Assembly: GCF_003992725.1 (NCBI RefSeq)
Contig: NZ_RZNF01000002.1
Span: 186,001 to 250,000 of the forward strand
Origin: Rhodomicrobium lacus
Lineage (GTDB): Bacteria; Pseudomonadota; Alphaproteobacteria; Rhizobiales; Rhodomicrobiaceae
Direction of reading: 5' to 3'
DNA length: 64,000 nucleotides
Part shown: positions 35,824 through 43,833 of the stretch, piece after piece
How the letters are laid out: every line of letters begins with the position of its first letter
Numbering within the stretch: position 1 is the first letter of the stretch
Made by a program: the position numbers and the translations under genes
Notes under the pieces: model-generated
Database searches by the model: none
Told to the model about the DNA's origin: nothing
What the model saw: the letters and a program-made list of their open reading frames with translations, nothing else

Positions 35824-37133
35824 GCGGACGCGGCGATGAAGCAACGTGCGGACGCGATGAAGCAACGTGCGGACGCGGCGAAGACGGCGTGAGCGCGGCC
35901 GAGGAAGCGGGAGCACCGCCGAAGCCGGGGCCGCTCGCGCATGTTCGTGTTCTCGACCTGAGCCGCGTGCTGGCGGGGCCGTGGGCGAGCCAGCTTCTCG
36001 CCGATCTCGGCGCAACCGTTTTCAAGATCGAGAAGCCCGGCGAGGGCGACGATACGCGCCGCTGGGGGCCGCCCTTCCTGAAGGACGGGAGCGGCGCGGA
36101 GACGGCGGAAAGCGCCTACTACCTGTCGGCCAATCGAGGAAAGCGGTCCGTTGCCATAGACATCGCGAAGGCGGAAGGGAACGCGCTCGTTCGCCGCCTC
36201 GCAGCGACCTGCGACGTGTTTCTCGAAAACTTCAAGGTCGGCGGCCTCGCGAAATACGGCCTCGATTACGCGGCGATCCGCGGGGTGAAACCGGACATCG
36301 TCTATTGCTCGATCACGGGCTTTGGCCAGACAGGCCCCTACGCGTCCCGCGCGGGTTACGATTTCATGATCCAGGGCATGGGCGGGCTCATGAGCCTGAC
36401 CGGCGAGCCGGACGGGGAACCGATGAAGGTCGGCGTAGCCTTCGCCGATATCTTCACCGGCATGTATGCAAGCGTGGGCATTCTCGCGGCGCTCGCGCAT
36501 CGAGACCGCACCGGAGAGGGCCAACATATCGACCTCGCGCTTCTTGACGTGCAGGCGGCGGTGCTTGCCAATCAGGCGACGAATTGGCTCGTCGGTGGCG
36601 TGGTGCCGAAGCGGCTCGGCAACGCGCATCCGAATATCGTGCCGTATCAGGTCTTCGAGACGCAGGACGGCCATGTGATCGTCGCGGTCGGCAATGACGC
36701 CCAGTTCGCGCGCTTTTGCGCGGCGGCGGGATGCGAGCCTCTGGCGAACGATGCGAAATTCGCCACCAACTCCGCGCGCGTGCGCAACCGGGGAGAGCTT
36801 GTCGCGCTCCTGAAGCCCATCCTTGCCGCACGCGCCAGCGCGGACTGGATTGCGGCGCTTGAGGCGGCGGGCGTGCCGTGCGGACCGATCAACGATGTCG
36901 CGCAGGTTTTCGGCCATGAGCAGATCCGACATCGCCGCATGGCGGTGCGCATGGAGCATCCGGCGGGGACAGTCAACCTCGTCGGCAATCCGCTGCATTT
37001 TTCGGAAACGCCCGTCTTCTACAACCGCGCGCCGCCGCTTCTCGGCGCAGACACGAAGCGGACGCTTCTCGACATCGGCCTCGACGCAGATGCGATCTCG
37101 GCATTGCGTGAAAGCGGCGCGATCGGCGAATAA
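35820..37133 (+). CDS. Family III (CaiB/BaiF) CoA transferase
   Basis: 437 aa. [22 protein letters not shown] near residue 42, [10 protein letters not shown], the catalytic-type aspartate region [15 protein letters not shown], and [12 protein letters not shown]. Coupling to gcdH points to succinyl-CoA:glutarate CoA transfer, providing glutaryl-CoA (inference from context, as in human SUGCT). The first 30 codons contain a tandem repeat (35824-35889) and read as unstructured; the true start might be a later codon, but ATGA overlap with gcdH favours 35820. Confidence 0.9.
   Translation: MSGRGDEATCGRDEATCGRGEDGVSAAEEAGAPPKPGPLAHVRVLDLSRVLAGPWASQLLADLGATVFKIEKPGEGDDTRRWGPPFLKDGSGAETAESAYYLSANRGKRSVAIDIAKAEGNALVRRLAATCDVFLENFKVGGLAKYGLDYAAIRGVKPDIVYCSITGFGQTGPYASRAGYDFMIQGMGGLMSLTGEPDGEPMKVGVAFADIFTGMYASVGILAALAHRDRTGEGQHIDLALLDVQAAVLANQATNWLVGGVVPKRLGNAHPNIVPYQVFETQDGHVIVAVGNDAQFARFCAAAGCEPLANDAKFATNSARVRNRGELVALLKPILAARASADWIAALEAAGVPCGPINDVAQVFGHEQIRHRRMAVRMEHPAGTVNLVGNPLHFSETPVFYNRAPPLLGADTKRTLLDIGLDADAISALRESGAIGE
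35824..35889 (+). repeat. In-frame tandem repeat at the CoA transferase start
   Basis: Nearly three direct units of 24, 21 and about 21 bases (GCGGACGCG...GATGAAGCAACGT) encode GRGDEATC / GRDEATC / GRGED. All lengths are multiples of three so the frame is kept. Probable slippage-prone N-terminal extension. Confidence 0.75.
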
Positions 37134-37264
37134 GGCAGTGGAAATGCCTCGCCCAAAAGGAAAACCGCGAGTTCCCTCGCGGTTCGCGATCAATCGGGCC
37201 ACATGGGCTTTGCCTTTCGGGAAGAAGGAACCGCCGCATCGAGGCCAACGCGGCGGGCAGTTCT

Positions 37265-37726
37265 TTAAATCTGACGGAACTTTCTGGCGAGCAAACCGGC
37301 GACGAGGCCGCCTGCCGCTGCCGCCGTTGCGACTTTGACCGGCCCGTAAGTCCGCACCGCGTATTCTATCTGCCGTCCGATATCGTTGACGGTCGCCGGC
37401 ACCTGCGCCTGAAAAGCCTGAACGGGACGTTCGAACGCTTCACTGACGCTTGGTGTCTTGTCCCTGGTAGTTCCATAAGCCACGAATGCTATCAGCAATC
37501 CAGCTGCGGTCAGGACTCCAGCCATGATCGCGGCTGAGGTCACCGGATCGTTGTTGCGCGAGGTTAACTCCCAGAAGCCCGCCAACAGCGCGAAGACGAT
37601 CGCTCCAAGAAACGCCGTCGCCGCCACTGAAAGCACGAGATACCGCGTGGCCATTATTTTCGCGTAATCGCCCAAGCGCCGGCCTGCTTCGCCGACGGCC
37701 ATAAGCCTCAGAGCTGCTCCAAACAT
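37265..37726 (-). CDS. Membrane protein paired with DUF883 anchor protein
   Basis: 153 aa from ATG 37726, which follows a strong AAGGAG site. Two central TM helices (about residues 29-51 and 64-87), a charged linker, and a C-terminal amphipathic/Ala-Gly helix (VATAAAAGGLVAGLLARK) like the glycine-zipper anchor of its neighbour. Resembles YqjE/DUF1469-type partners of ElaB/YqjD proteins. Lies 13 bases after the DUF883 gene, same stress-type promoter. Function unknown. Confidence 0.75.
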   Translation of the reverse strand: MFGAALRLMAVGEAGRRLGDYAKIMATRYLVLSVAATAFLGAIVFALLAGFWELTSRNNDPVTSAAIMAGVLTAAGLLIAFVAYGTTRDKTPSVSEAFERPVQAFQAQVPATVNDIGRQIEYAVRTYGPVKVATAAAAGGLVAGLLARKFRQI

Positions 37727-37739
37727 GGGCGTTACTCCT

Positions 37740-38006
37740 TCAGCGCGTGAGAAGCGCGCCGACGAGGAAGCCGACACCTGCCGCGATGAGCGTTGCCTGA
37801 ACCGGCTTGTCGCGAATCTGCTTCTCGACGTCGCCGATGTTCTGCTGCACCGTTTCCTTCACGTCGCTAAGCTTGTCCTGAGCATACGAGCCGTATTTTT
37901 CAGTAAGCTCCTTCACCTGCGCCCGAAGATCGTCGATTTCATTCTTGCTCTTGTCGGCAGCATAGTCTGTGGTGGAGTTGATCTCGTGAATGCTGTCCTT
38001 GGCCAT
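37740..38006 (-). CDS. DUF883 (ElaB/YqjD-like) membrane-anchored stress protein
   Basis: 88 aa. A long charged coiled coil (about residues 15-65: KSKNEIDDLRAQVKELTEKYG and following) then RDKPVQATLIAAGVGFLVGALLTR, the C-terminal glycine-rich anchor characteristic of DUF883. E. coli relatives are stationary-phase, RpoS-controlled proteins that tether ribosomes to the inner membrane. ATG 38006 follows AAAGGACATAT. Upstream EcfG-type promoter gives the alphaproteobacterial equivalent of that stress control. Confidence 0.88.
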   Translation of the reverse strand: MAKDSIHEINSTTDYAADKSKNEIDDLRAQVKELTEKYGSYAQDKLSDVKETVQQNIGDVEKQIRDKPVQATLIAAGVGFLVGALLTR

Positions 38007-38125
38007 GATATATGTCCTTTCGAATTGTCCCTGTCGATTTCGATCAACTTGCTCCCGCTCCAATCATCAATTCGAGCGTTGAGCGATCTACTGTCGGGCA
38101 AATCCGTGCCCGTCTTCAGTCTGTG

Positions 38126-38150
38126 AACGCGCCCACGCCATGAGCGTTCC
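38126..38150 (-). promoter_or_regulatory. EcfG (general stress sigma factor) type promoter
   Basis: On the minus strand GGAAC (38150-38146), a 16-base spacer, then CGTT (38129-38126): an exact match to the alphaproteobacterial EcfG consensus GGAAC-N16/17-CGTT. It lies about 120 bases upstream of the DUF883 start codon in the right orientation. Confidence 0.75.
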
Positions 38151-38340
38151 ACTTCTTGCGTCGGCGCATCGGCGCTTATGGGCCGAATTTGAACAATTCG
38201 GGAGACGGAACGAATCCTGCCTGTCCGCTTTTGGTTGCAAAGCGGTTGAATAACCGCATCCGATTCAGCGAAGTCTCTTGTAGCGCTCAAGACCGCGGGC
38301 CATCTTCTGCACGTCGTGAAAGCCAAAAAGGATTCGCAAC

Positions 38341-38751
38341 ATGGCCGACGCAGAAAAATATCTCGCCCACGTGAAAAAATACGTGAGTAATCCGAATGAG
38401 GACGCCGTCGCGGGGATTGTGCGCCATCTTGGCATCGCGCTGCGCAACCGCGATTCATCTCTCGTCGCGGGCACCGATCCGGAAGAATTGAAGCGCGTGC
38501 GCGAAAGCTGGCTCAAGAAGAAGCTCGCGCTGACCGAGAGCGACGAAGCGCTTGACGCCGCAATCAAGACGGTGATCGACAAGTTGAAGGGCGACCGCTC
38601 GAAAGAACGCGTCACCGTGTATTACCTGCTCGCCGAGCATTTCGGAAAGCTGGAAGGCCTCGTGAAACCCGCCGCAGCTCCGAAGGCCGCCAAGGCCGAG
38701 GCGAAGCCGGGCGCCGAGGCGAAGCCCGCGAAGTCCGCCGCAAAGAAATAA
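38341..38751 (+). CDS. DUF2853 family protein
   Basis: 136 aa. An N-terminal helical domain of about 100 residues (AEKYLAHVKKYV, AVAGIVRHLGIAL, VRESWLKKKLAL, DRSKERVTVYYLLAEHFGKL) is typical of DUF2853, followed by an Ala/Lys/Pro tail (PKAAKAEAKPGAEAKPAKSAAKK style) resembling histone-H1-like tails. Cytoplasmic. Divergent from the DUF883 pair across 334 bases that also contain a near-EcfG GGAAC element at about 38203. Function unknown. Confidence 0.82.
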   Translation: MADAEKYLAHVKKYVSNPNEDAVAGIVRHLGIALRNRDSSLVAGTDPEELKRVRESWLKKKLALTESDEALDAAIKTVIDKLKGDRSKERVTVYYLLAEHFGKLEGLVKPAAAPKAAKAEAKPGAEAKPAKSAAKK

Positions 38752-39156
38752 AGCGGCTACGCGGCGTCCGGGAACACGGTGTGCGAGTTCTGCGTCTCTT
38801 GGAGCGCCGGGCTTCAAATGCGGCCCATGAAGAGGCCCCCGCGCGCTTTCTGTCTGTTACGCGTTTCACTGCGGCGGCTCGCTCGCCGCGCTCGTCGGGC
38901 GGCTTCAGTCGCATTTAATGCCCATAAGGCGCTCCGGACATCAAAGTTCTGGAGCGGCTTATGAATTTGAAATCGGCAGCGTACGCGCCACAAAAGCGAG
39001 GCCGATTTCAAACTCGCCGGTCCTGCGCGGTTAGGCGCTTCCCGCGCGCGGTTCGGGATGGTCACGGATCCGAGAGGAACTGTTCGCGCGGAATTCGACT
39101 AAGTCGCGCGACGGCCGGGAGATCGGCATATCGATCCCTCGGCCGAAATCCTGTCG
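38752..39156. other. 405-base gap holding a palindromic repeat
   Basis: No gene is convincing. The main structure is repeat family 2, copy 1 (38951-39023); otherwise there is a GC-rich stretch near 38870-38900 with short self-complementary segments. Confidence 0.5.
38951..39023. repeat. Intergenic repeat family 2, copy 1
   Basis: 73 bases beginning GGAGCGGCTT, with inner CGCCACAAAAGCGAG and CCGATTTCAAA, ending CGGTCC. Contains its own inverted pair TTTGAAATCGGC / GCCGATTTCAAA. Matches 47366-47423 along its whole length except for about 15 extra central bases here. Confidence 0.65.
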
Positions 39157-39474
39157 TCAGGCGGGTTTCACCTCCTGGATCGACTCGAAGCCCTCGAAAT
39201 GCGGTCCTTCGAGATAGAACACTTTGCGCTCTCCGGCGCCCTGATGGGCCGCGCGGAAGCTTTCCGAGCGCGTCCAGTCCTCGAAAGCCTGCCTGCTCGC
39301 CCAGATGGTGTGCGACACATAAAGTGTGTGGTCATCCGCCTCCGGCCCCTTGAGCAGGTGGAATGCGACGAAGCCCGGCTCGCGGTTGATATGGACATCA
39401 CGCTTGAGCCAGACCCCTTCGAAATCCTGCTCGCTTCCTCTCTTCACGCGAAACCTGTTCATGGCGATAAACAT
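39157..39474 (-). CDS. IsdG/HmuQ-like heme-degrading monooxygenase
   Basis: 105 aa ABM-fold protein. The catalytic triad of IsdG-type heme oxygenases is present at matching positions: N6, W67 and H77. Such enzymes open heme to release iron without a P450 or reductase domain. Rhizobial HmuQ is the closest named type. Divergent from an SDR gene. No heme transporter is nearby, so a general ABM enzyme is the alternative. Confidence 0.8.
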   Translation of the reverse strand: MFIAMNRFRVKRGSEQDFEGVWLKRDVHINREPGFVAFHLLKGPEADDHTLYVSHTIWASRQAFEDWTRSESFRAAHQGAGERKVFYLEGPHFEGFESIQEVKPA

Positions 39475-39569
39475 AAGGGGGGTTCTCCTTCAGAGGCTGG
39501 ATCAAGAGGCCGGGCGCGCCGATATGAATGTGGGAAACGCTTCGCCACTCTGGATTTAGGAGGACTTCC

Positions 39570-40355
39570 GTGGACTACAATCTCGAAGGCAAGCTTGCGT
39601 TTGTGACAGGCTCCACCAAGGGCATCGGCAGGGCGACCGCGGAGCTTCTCCTGCAGGAGGGCGCGCACGTCATCATCCACGGTCGCTCGCGCGAGACAGT
39701 GGAGCGGGCGAAGCAGGATTTGCCCACCGCACATGCGGTTTACGGCGACCTCGCTAACAAGGCGGACGTCGACCGGATCGTCGAAGAGGTGAAGGCCATC
39801 GGAGACGTGCAAATCCTCGTGAACAACGCCGGAATTTTTCAGCCGAAGCCGTTTCAGGACATTCCGGACGCGGAGTGGCTTCGCTTCTTCGAGGTCAACG
39901 TCATGTCCGGCGTGCGCTTCTCCCGCGCGTTCCTCCCGCCGATGCTGCTCCTGAACTGGGGCCGGATCATCTTCATCTCGTCCGAGTCCGCGATCAATAT
40001 TCCGGTCGAGATGATCCATTACGGCGCGACGAAAACCGCGCAGCTGGCGATCTCCCGCGGTTTGGCGGAACTGACGAAAGGCACGCAAGTCACGGTGAAC
40101 GCGGTGCTGCCCGGCCCGACGTCGTCGGAAGGCGTGATCGACTTCGTGAGGGATCTGGCGAAGTCCGAAGGCAAGGACGAGAAGGCCGTCGAGGCCGATT
40201 TCTTCAAGACCGCGCGGCCGACGTCTCTCTTGCAGCGCTTTGAAGATCCGATGGAAATCGCGCAGACGGTCGTATTTCTCGCAAGTCCGCTTTCGAGCGC
40301 GATCAATGGCACGGCTCTGCGCGCGGATGGCGGCGTGTTCAAATCCGCATTCTAG
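39570..40355 (+). CDS. SDR-family oxidoreductase
   Basis: 261 aa starting at GTG 39570: an AGGAGG site at 39558-39563 with 6-base spacing decides this start over an upstream in-frame ATG at 39528. Rossmann motif TGSTKGIG (residues about 12-19), NNAG near 86, catalytic Ser (ISSES) near 139, then Y152-x-x-x-K156 (YGATK). Classical NAD(P)-dependent dehydrogenase/reductase, substrate unknown. Ends ALRADGG, the usual SDR C-terminal turn. Confidence 0.9.
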   Translation: MDYNLEGKLAFVTGSTKGIGRATAELLLQEGAHVIIHGRSRETVERAKQDLPTAHAVYGDLANKADVDRIVEEVKAIGDVQILVNNAGIFQPKPFQDIPDAEWLRFFEVNVMSGVRFSRAFLPPMLLLNWGRIIFISSESAINIPVEMIHYGATKTAQLAISRGLAELTKGTQVTVNAVLPGPTSSEGVIDFVRDLAKSEGKDEKAVEADFFKTARPTSLLQRFEDPMEIAQTVVFLASPLSSAINGTALRADGGVFKSAF

Positions 40356-40424
40356 CGGTCCGATTCCGGCATTTGCATCCTGCAGCACGCCCGCGAGCAA
40401 ATGCCGGGATCAATAAGACCACTA
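40354..40424. repeat. Palindromic intergenic repeat family 1, copy 2
   Basis: Exact 11-bp arms at 40366-40376 (CCGGCATTTGC) and 40397-40407 (GCAAATGCCGG), loop of 20 bases. Flanks AGCGGTC and AAGACCACTA as in copy 1 (5265-5338). The arm bases that differ between copies (GAC/GGC) are changed on both sides, keeping the stem paired. Starts at the SDR stop codon and touches the stop of the opposing small gene. Confidence 0.72.
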
Positions 40425-40688
40425 GAAGCCCCAGCGAAGGCAGCGTGCCCGCTTGCGACCGAAGCAAATGTGCTGCGTGCAGACGTCGATCCGGCCGCCG
40501 CCGCAACTGCAATTGTTGCAGCCGTCGAACCATTCCACGCACAGTCTGGGGCACTGAGCGCCGGGAACCGAGAACCGCGCGAGCCATGGACCGCGGCGGT
40601 CGCCTTCGGCGAGAGAGGCCGCCTCTGACGAAGACTGGGACGCCGTCACGATCATCAGCGCGGCCACTGCCGCAAACAAGGCTCGCAT
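40422..40688 (-). CDS. Small Cys-rich secreted protein
   Basis: 88 aa from ATG 40688 (GGACTGGAC ribosome site). Signal peptide LFAAVAALMIVTASQSSSEAA, mature domain of about 62 residues with eight cysteines, including CPRLC, GCNNCSCGGG, CTQHIC and a final RC. All may form disulfides or a metal site in the periplasm. Rare composition for this genome. Its 3' end overlaps the palindromic repeat by three bases. Unrecognised family. Confidence 0.65.
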   Translation of the reverse strand: MRALFAAVAALMIVTASQSSSEAASLAEGDRRGPWLARFSVPGAQCPRLCVEWFDGCNNCSCGGGRIDVCTQHICFGRKRARCLRWGF

Positions 40689-40840
40689 GTCCAGTCCCCG
40701 TTTGGTTGCGTTTGTTGTCGCGGCGTTGCAGGCACGCATCATCGCCCCGAAAAAGGCGAACCTTCTCAAGGCCCTCTTTCTTTTTAGTCAGCATATGCAT
40801 AAAACTGTTTCATATTGAGAAAAAGTGATCGAGCGTTTGT

Positions 40841-42445
40841 ATGAGTATTCATGAGTTGAATGGCGAGCGCGTCATCGACCGGTCCGGCGATATCGATCAG
40901 CGCCCGCCCGACGAAATTGGCCCTCCCGCGAACAGTGTTGTCCCATCCCGGCGCGAAAGCCACCCGGCCTGTCTTGTCGCGGATCTGCAGCAAGACACGG
41001 CTATCATGCGCGCGGCCATGGTTCAGGCTTCGGTCGATCCGGTTGCCGAGAGGGTGGAGCGCCTTCAGGCTGAAATCGACGCGGCTTTCGTCTCGTCAGC
41101 CAACCGCCTTTCGACGCTTTCGGAGTCAATCGCGGCGCAGGAGAAGAAATGCGTTGCGCCGAGCCTTCACGACGAGATGCGCGCGGCCCGTCTCGCCCGC
41201 CAATCCGTGGTCATTGAAAGCGGGCCGGAACTTGCCGAGCGCTTGAGCGAGGAGAGGAGCCGGCTCGCCGATCTCGCCGCGTTCAAGGCCCGATACCGCA
41301 TCGCGCGCGAGCCGCATTATGCCGCGTCGCCGGTTCTTGGGCTCGGCGTTCTCTGCGCGCTCGTCATCGCCGAAACAACGGTGAACGGCATCCTGTTCGC
41401 CGGCACGAGCGAGCAGGGCCTTTTCGGTGGCTGGCTAGAAGCGCTGGTACTTGCGATTGCGAATGCGGGCGCGGCTTTTCTCATCGGCTATTTCGCTCTG
41501 CCGCAGCTCAACCGGCGCTCCTTCGTCGCAAAGGCGGGCGCGTGCGTCTTCGTCCTCGCAGGCATCGCCGTCATCTTTGCGATAAACCTTTTCGGGGCGC
41601 ATTACCGCGATTTTCGCGAGCGCGCTTTCAACGACGCCATCGCGACGAGCCGCCCGACCACGAAGTCGGCTGCTCCTGCCGGCGCGGTACGGCAAGGTCT
41701 CGCTGCGTTGCCCGTGAGATCGGCGAGCGAGATGAAAGACGCTGCGCTTCCCGCGTCAGGATCGAAGAGTACCGAAGCGGACGCGCTTCGCAGGCTCGTC
41801 GAGAACCCCTTCCGAATCGAAGGTTTTTCCAGCCTGTTTCTCCTGATCATCGGCTTGTGCGCCGCGCTGATCGCGGCGGCCGACGGCTATAAATTTGACG
41901 ACCCGATCCCGGGCTACGGTCGGAGGCATCGAAGCTATCGGCGCGCTCGTGCGGCCACGGCGGCAACGCTGCGCCGGGCGATGCATCGGGCGCGGGGAAG
42001 TTCAAGCGGCGCATTTCAGGCCCTCGACCGCAAGCTCGATCGGCAAGCCACGGCGCTTGCCGAGTTGTCGTCGCGTCACGATGCCTTTGCCGCCGAGCGC
42101 CGTCGCCTTCAGGCCGATCTCGACGACGCCGTGCGGCGCGCGGAGGCCGAGATCGAGAGCCTGGAGCGCCTTTCCCGCCGGTCGGTGCGAGGGAGTTTCG
42201 TGTATGCGCTCGCAGCGAAACAACTTCCTCCTCTCGACGCAGACCGCGGCAAGTTTCTGGAAACCCAGGAGAAGAACCTGAAAGCGCTGCAACAGGCCGT
42301 CCAGGGGGAGAAGGACGAGTCGTTTCGCTTTCTCGATTCCGCGGCCGATGGATTTGAGGGCGTCCTCGCCGAAGCCGTTCGAGCCAGCTTCGATAGCGCG
42401 CAGCCGTCGGGACAAGGTGGAAACGTGGAGGCGACCGCATGCTGA
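40841..42445 (+). CDS. Four-TM protein with long coiled-coil arms, unknown
   Basis: 534 aa. Layout: polar N-terminus; predicted coiled coil about 60-150 (ERVERLQAEIDAAF, LSTLSESIAAQEKK, LSEERSRLADLAAFKARY); three TM helices about 163-185, 196-220 and 229-251; a loop of about 70 residues; a fourth TM about 325-345; then basic GRRHRSYRRARAA and a second long coiled coil about 385-500. Resembles the uncharacterised DUF4407 architecture, but I am not sure of that. Overlaps the next gene by 7 bases, so the two proteins surely act together. An AT-rich promoter-like stretch (40790-40840) precedes it. Confidence 0.75.
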   Translation: MSIHELNGERVIDRSGDIDQRPPDEIGPPANSVVPSRRESHPACLVADLQQDTAIMRAAMVQASVDPVAERVERLQAEIDAAFVSSANRLSTLSESIAAQEKKCVAPSLHDEMRAARLARQSVVIESGPELAERLSEERSRLADLAAFKARYRIAREPHYAASPVLGLGVLCALVIAETTVNGILFAGTSEQGLFGGWLEALVLAIANAGAAFLIGYFALPQLNRRSFVAKAGACVFVLAGIAVIFAINLFGAHYRDFRERAFNDAIATSRPTTKSAAPAGAVRQGLAALPVRSASEMKDAALPASGSKSTEADALRRLVENPFRIEGFSSLFLLIIGLCAALIAAADGYKFDDPIPGYGRRHRSYRRARAATAATLRRAMHRARGSSSGAFQALDRKLDRQATALAELSSRHDAFAAERRRLQADLDDAVRRAEAEIESLERLSRRSVRGSFVYALAAKQLPPLDADRGKFLETQEKNLKALQQAVQGEKDESFRFLDSAADGFEGVLAEAVRASFDSAQPSGQGGNVEATAC

Positions 42446-43215
42446 GATCGGTCTTCGGAGTGGTTTTGATCGCTTGCTCTGCCGCGCTCGCGGGAGGCGG
42501 CTTTTATGCCGCCGCAAGCCTGAAGGCGGAGATGATCGACACCGCGACGCTCTGCCCGCGTAACGGCGCGACGAGCGCCACACTGATCCTTATCGATCGT
42601 ACCGATCCGCTGACGCCGGTCGAGCAGGCATTCGCAAAAGACCTGATCGCCACGCAGCGCGACGCGGCGGCGCGGGGTGAACGGATCGCCGTCAAGGTGC
42701 TGCGAGAGCGGGAACGGGGCCTCGGCGTGGCGCTTGAAACGCTGGTGGACCTCTGTAATCCGGGCGCGGAAGCGAATCCGTTCTTTGAAAATTCGAAACG
42801 GATCGCGGCCCGTTATGAGAGCGCCTTTCTTCAGCCGGTCGATGACGCGCTGGCCGAACTTGGGCGGGAGGGTACGGCAACGGCCTCGCCGATCGCCGAG
42901 GCACTGGCGCTCGGCGTGCAGAGCCTCGATGTGCAGCCGGACGGGCCCCTGCGGGTTGTTCTGATCTCGGACATGATGGAGCACGGGCCCGGCGCGTCGG
43001 CCTATAACGGGTCGCTCACCCCGGCGTCGCTGAGCGAGCGGCTGCTGCCGGAGGTCCGGCCCGCCCTGAGCGCGGCGCAGATGAAAATCGTGCTGCTTCC
43101 ACGCCCTCGCTTTGCGAAGCAGCAGGCATCGGCGATGAGGGTGTGGCGTCGGCTGTTTCTTGAGCTTTCGGGCCGCGACCCCGATCTCGCGCAGCCTTTC
43201 GGTTCGGGCGCATGA
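42439..43215 (+). CDS. Membrane-anchored VWA-like protein, unknown
   Basis: 258 aa. N-terminal signal anchor (FGVVLIACSAALAGGGFYAAASL), then a Rossmann-like domain: strand ending LILIDRTDP (residues about 49-57), TASPIAEALALGVQ (about 145-158) and VVLISDMMEHGPG (about 171-183). The D-x-T-D, T/S and SD positions mimic the metal site of von Willebrand A domains, though the DxSxS motif is altered. Translationally coupled (7-base overlap) to the four-TM coiled-coil protein. Likely faces the periplasm. Function unknown. Confidence 0.72.
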   Translation: MLRSVFGVVLIACSAALAGGGFYAAASLKAEMIDTATLCPRNGATSATLILIDRTDPLTPVEQAFAKDLIATQRDAAARGERIAVKVLRERERGLGVALETLVDLCNPGAEANPFFENSKRIAARYESAFLQPVDDALAELGREGTATASPIAEALALGVQSLDVQPDGPLRVVLISDMMEHGPGASAYNGSLTPASLSERLLPEVRPALSAAQMKIVLLPRPRFAKQQASAMRVWRRLFLELSGRDPDLAQPFGSGA

Positions 43216-43473
43216 CGCTTCGCGCTCTCTGCCTGCCAAAGGTCGCGCTGCCGCCGGATCGTAAGCGCGTCGATCTTGCTGTCGAGCGCGGAATTCCGCT
43301 CAGCACCAGAACCCGATCGGCGCGCGCGAGGCCTCGCTATGCTTGGCGGGACGGCACGGCCATAAAGCGGGGCTCGCTCCGCTTACGCTCGGTAAAGATA
43401 GCGAAAGTTCGGGAGAGCATCAACAACAGCGCTTGCTCCGCGCATCCGCAAGGTAAACCGCGCGCGAAAAAGC

Positions 43474-43739
43474 CGGATCACGAGGCTTCGGCGCTCCGCG
43501 CGCACGCCGAACAGAGAGCCGATGAACTGGGCCTTCAACTGAACAGCGCCTTCGACATCAAGACGGGATCGAGAGCAGGGCGGCCGTTATCGGCGCAGTA
43601 GAGACCCGCAACCCGGTCGCGGATGAAGGAAAAGTCGACCGCCGCTTCGATCCTGCGCAGAAGGTGGTCCTTCGGCACCAATCCTTCGATGCTCACCATC
43701 TCAAGCGCCGTCTGTCGGGGGAATCGGCTTCTTCAGCAT
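43474..43739 (-). pseudogene. IS1182-family transposase, N-terminal relic
   Basis: Reading leftward from ATG 43739: MLKKPIPPTD, a frameshift, then EMVSIEGLVPKDHLLR and AAVDFSFIRD, CADNGRPALDPV to a stop at 43535, then after another shift FIGSLFGVRAERR. These are consecutive pieces of the IS1182 transposase start region. At least two frameshifts and the loss of the catalytic domain make it dead. No terminal repeats of an intact element remain. Confidence 0.8.
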
Positions 43740-43751
43740 GCCCCACAGAAT

Positions 43752-43774
43752 CAAAAAGCGCCCGCCGAGGCGGG
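43752..43774 (-). terminator. Terminator of the cysteine desulfurase gene
   Basis: Leftward hairpin CCCGCC-TC-GGCGGG (43774-43761) followed by GCGCTTTTTG (complement of A-run 43753-43757), about 100 bases after the desulfurase stop at 43871. Good intrinsic terminator for the encapsulin-desulfurase transcript. Confidence 0.7.
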
Positions 43775-43833
43775 AGCTTTGTCAGCAGTCTGAGCTCCGG
43801 CCGAGGCGGGAGCTTTTCAGCAGTCTTGGCCGG
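43765..43833 (+). repeat. Tandem duplication of a terminator unit
   Basis: Two adjacent copies (36 and 33 bases) of CCGAGGCGGGAGCTTT...CAGCAGTCT...CCGG at 43765-43800 and 43801-43833. Each copy carries a hairpin arm plus a T-run. Confidence 0.7.
43793..43818 (+). terminator. Rightward terminator-like hairpin
   Basis: AGCTCCGGCC-GA-GGCGGGAGCT with one mismatch, followed by TTTTC. Formed across the junction of the two tandem copies. Confidence 0.55.

Noticed and set aside
38203-38230. Second EcfG promoter (GGAAC) before the DUF2853 gene
   Set aside because: GGAAC is present but the -10 position reads CTTT or TTTT instead of CGTT at 16-17 bases; too weak to call.
43212-43601. 129-codon frame starting with ATGA overlap after the VWA-like gene
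   Set aside because: The overlap is tempting, but the frame runs antisense into the IS1182 relic and its product is Arg-rich with no domain; a chance start is more likely.
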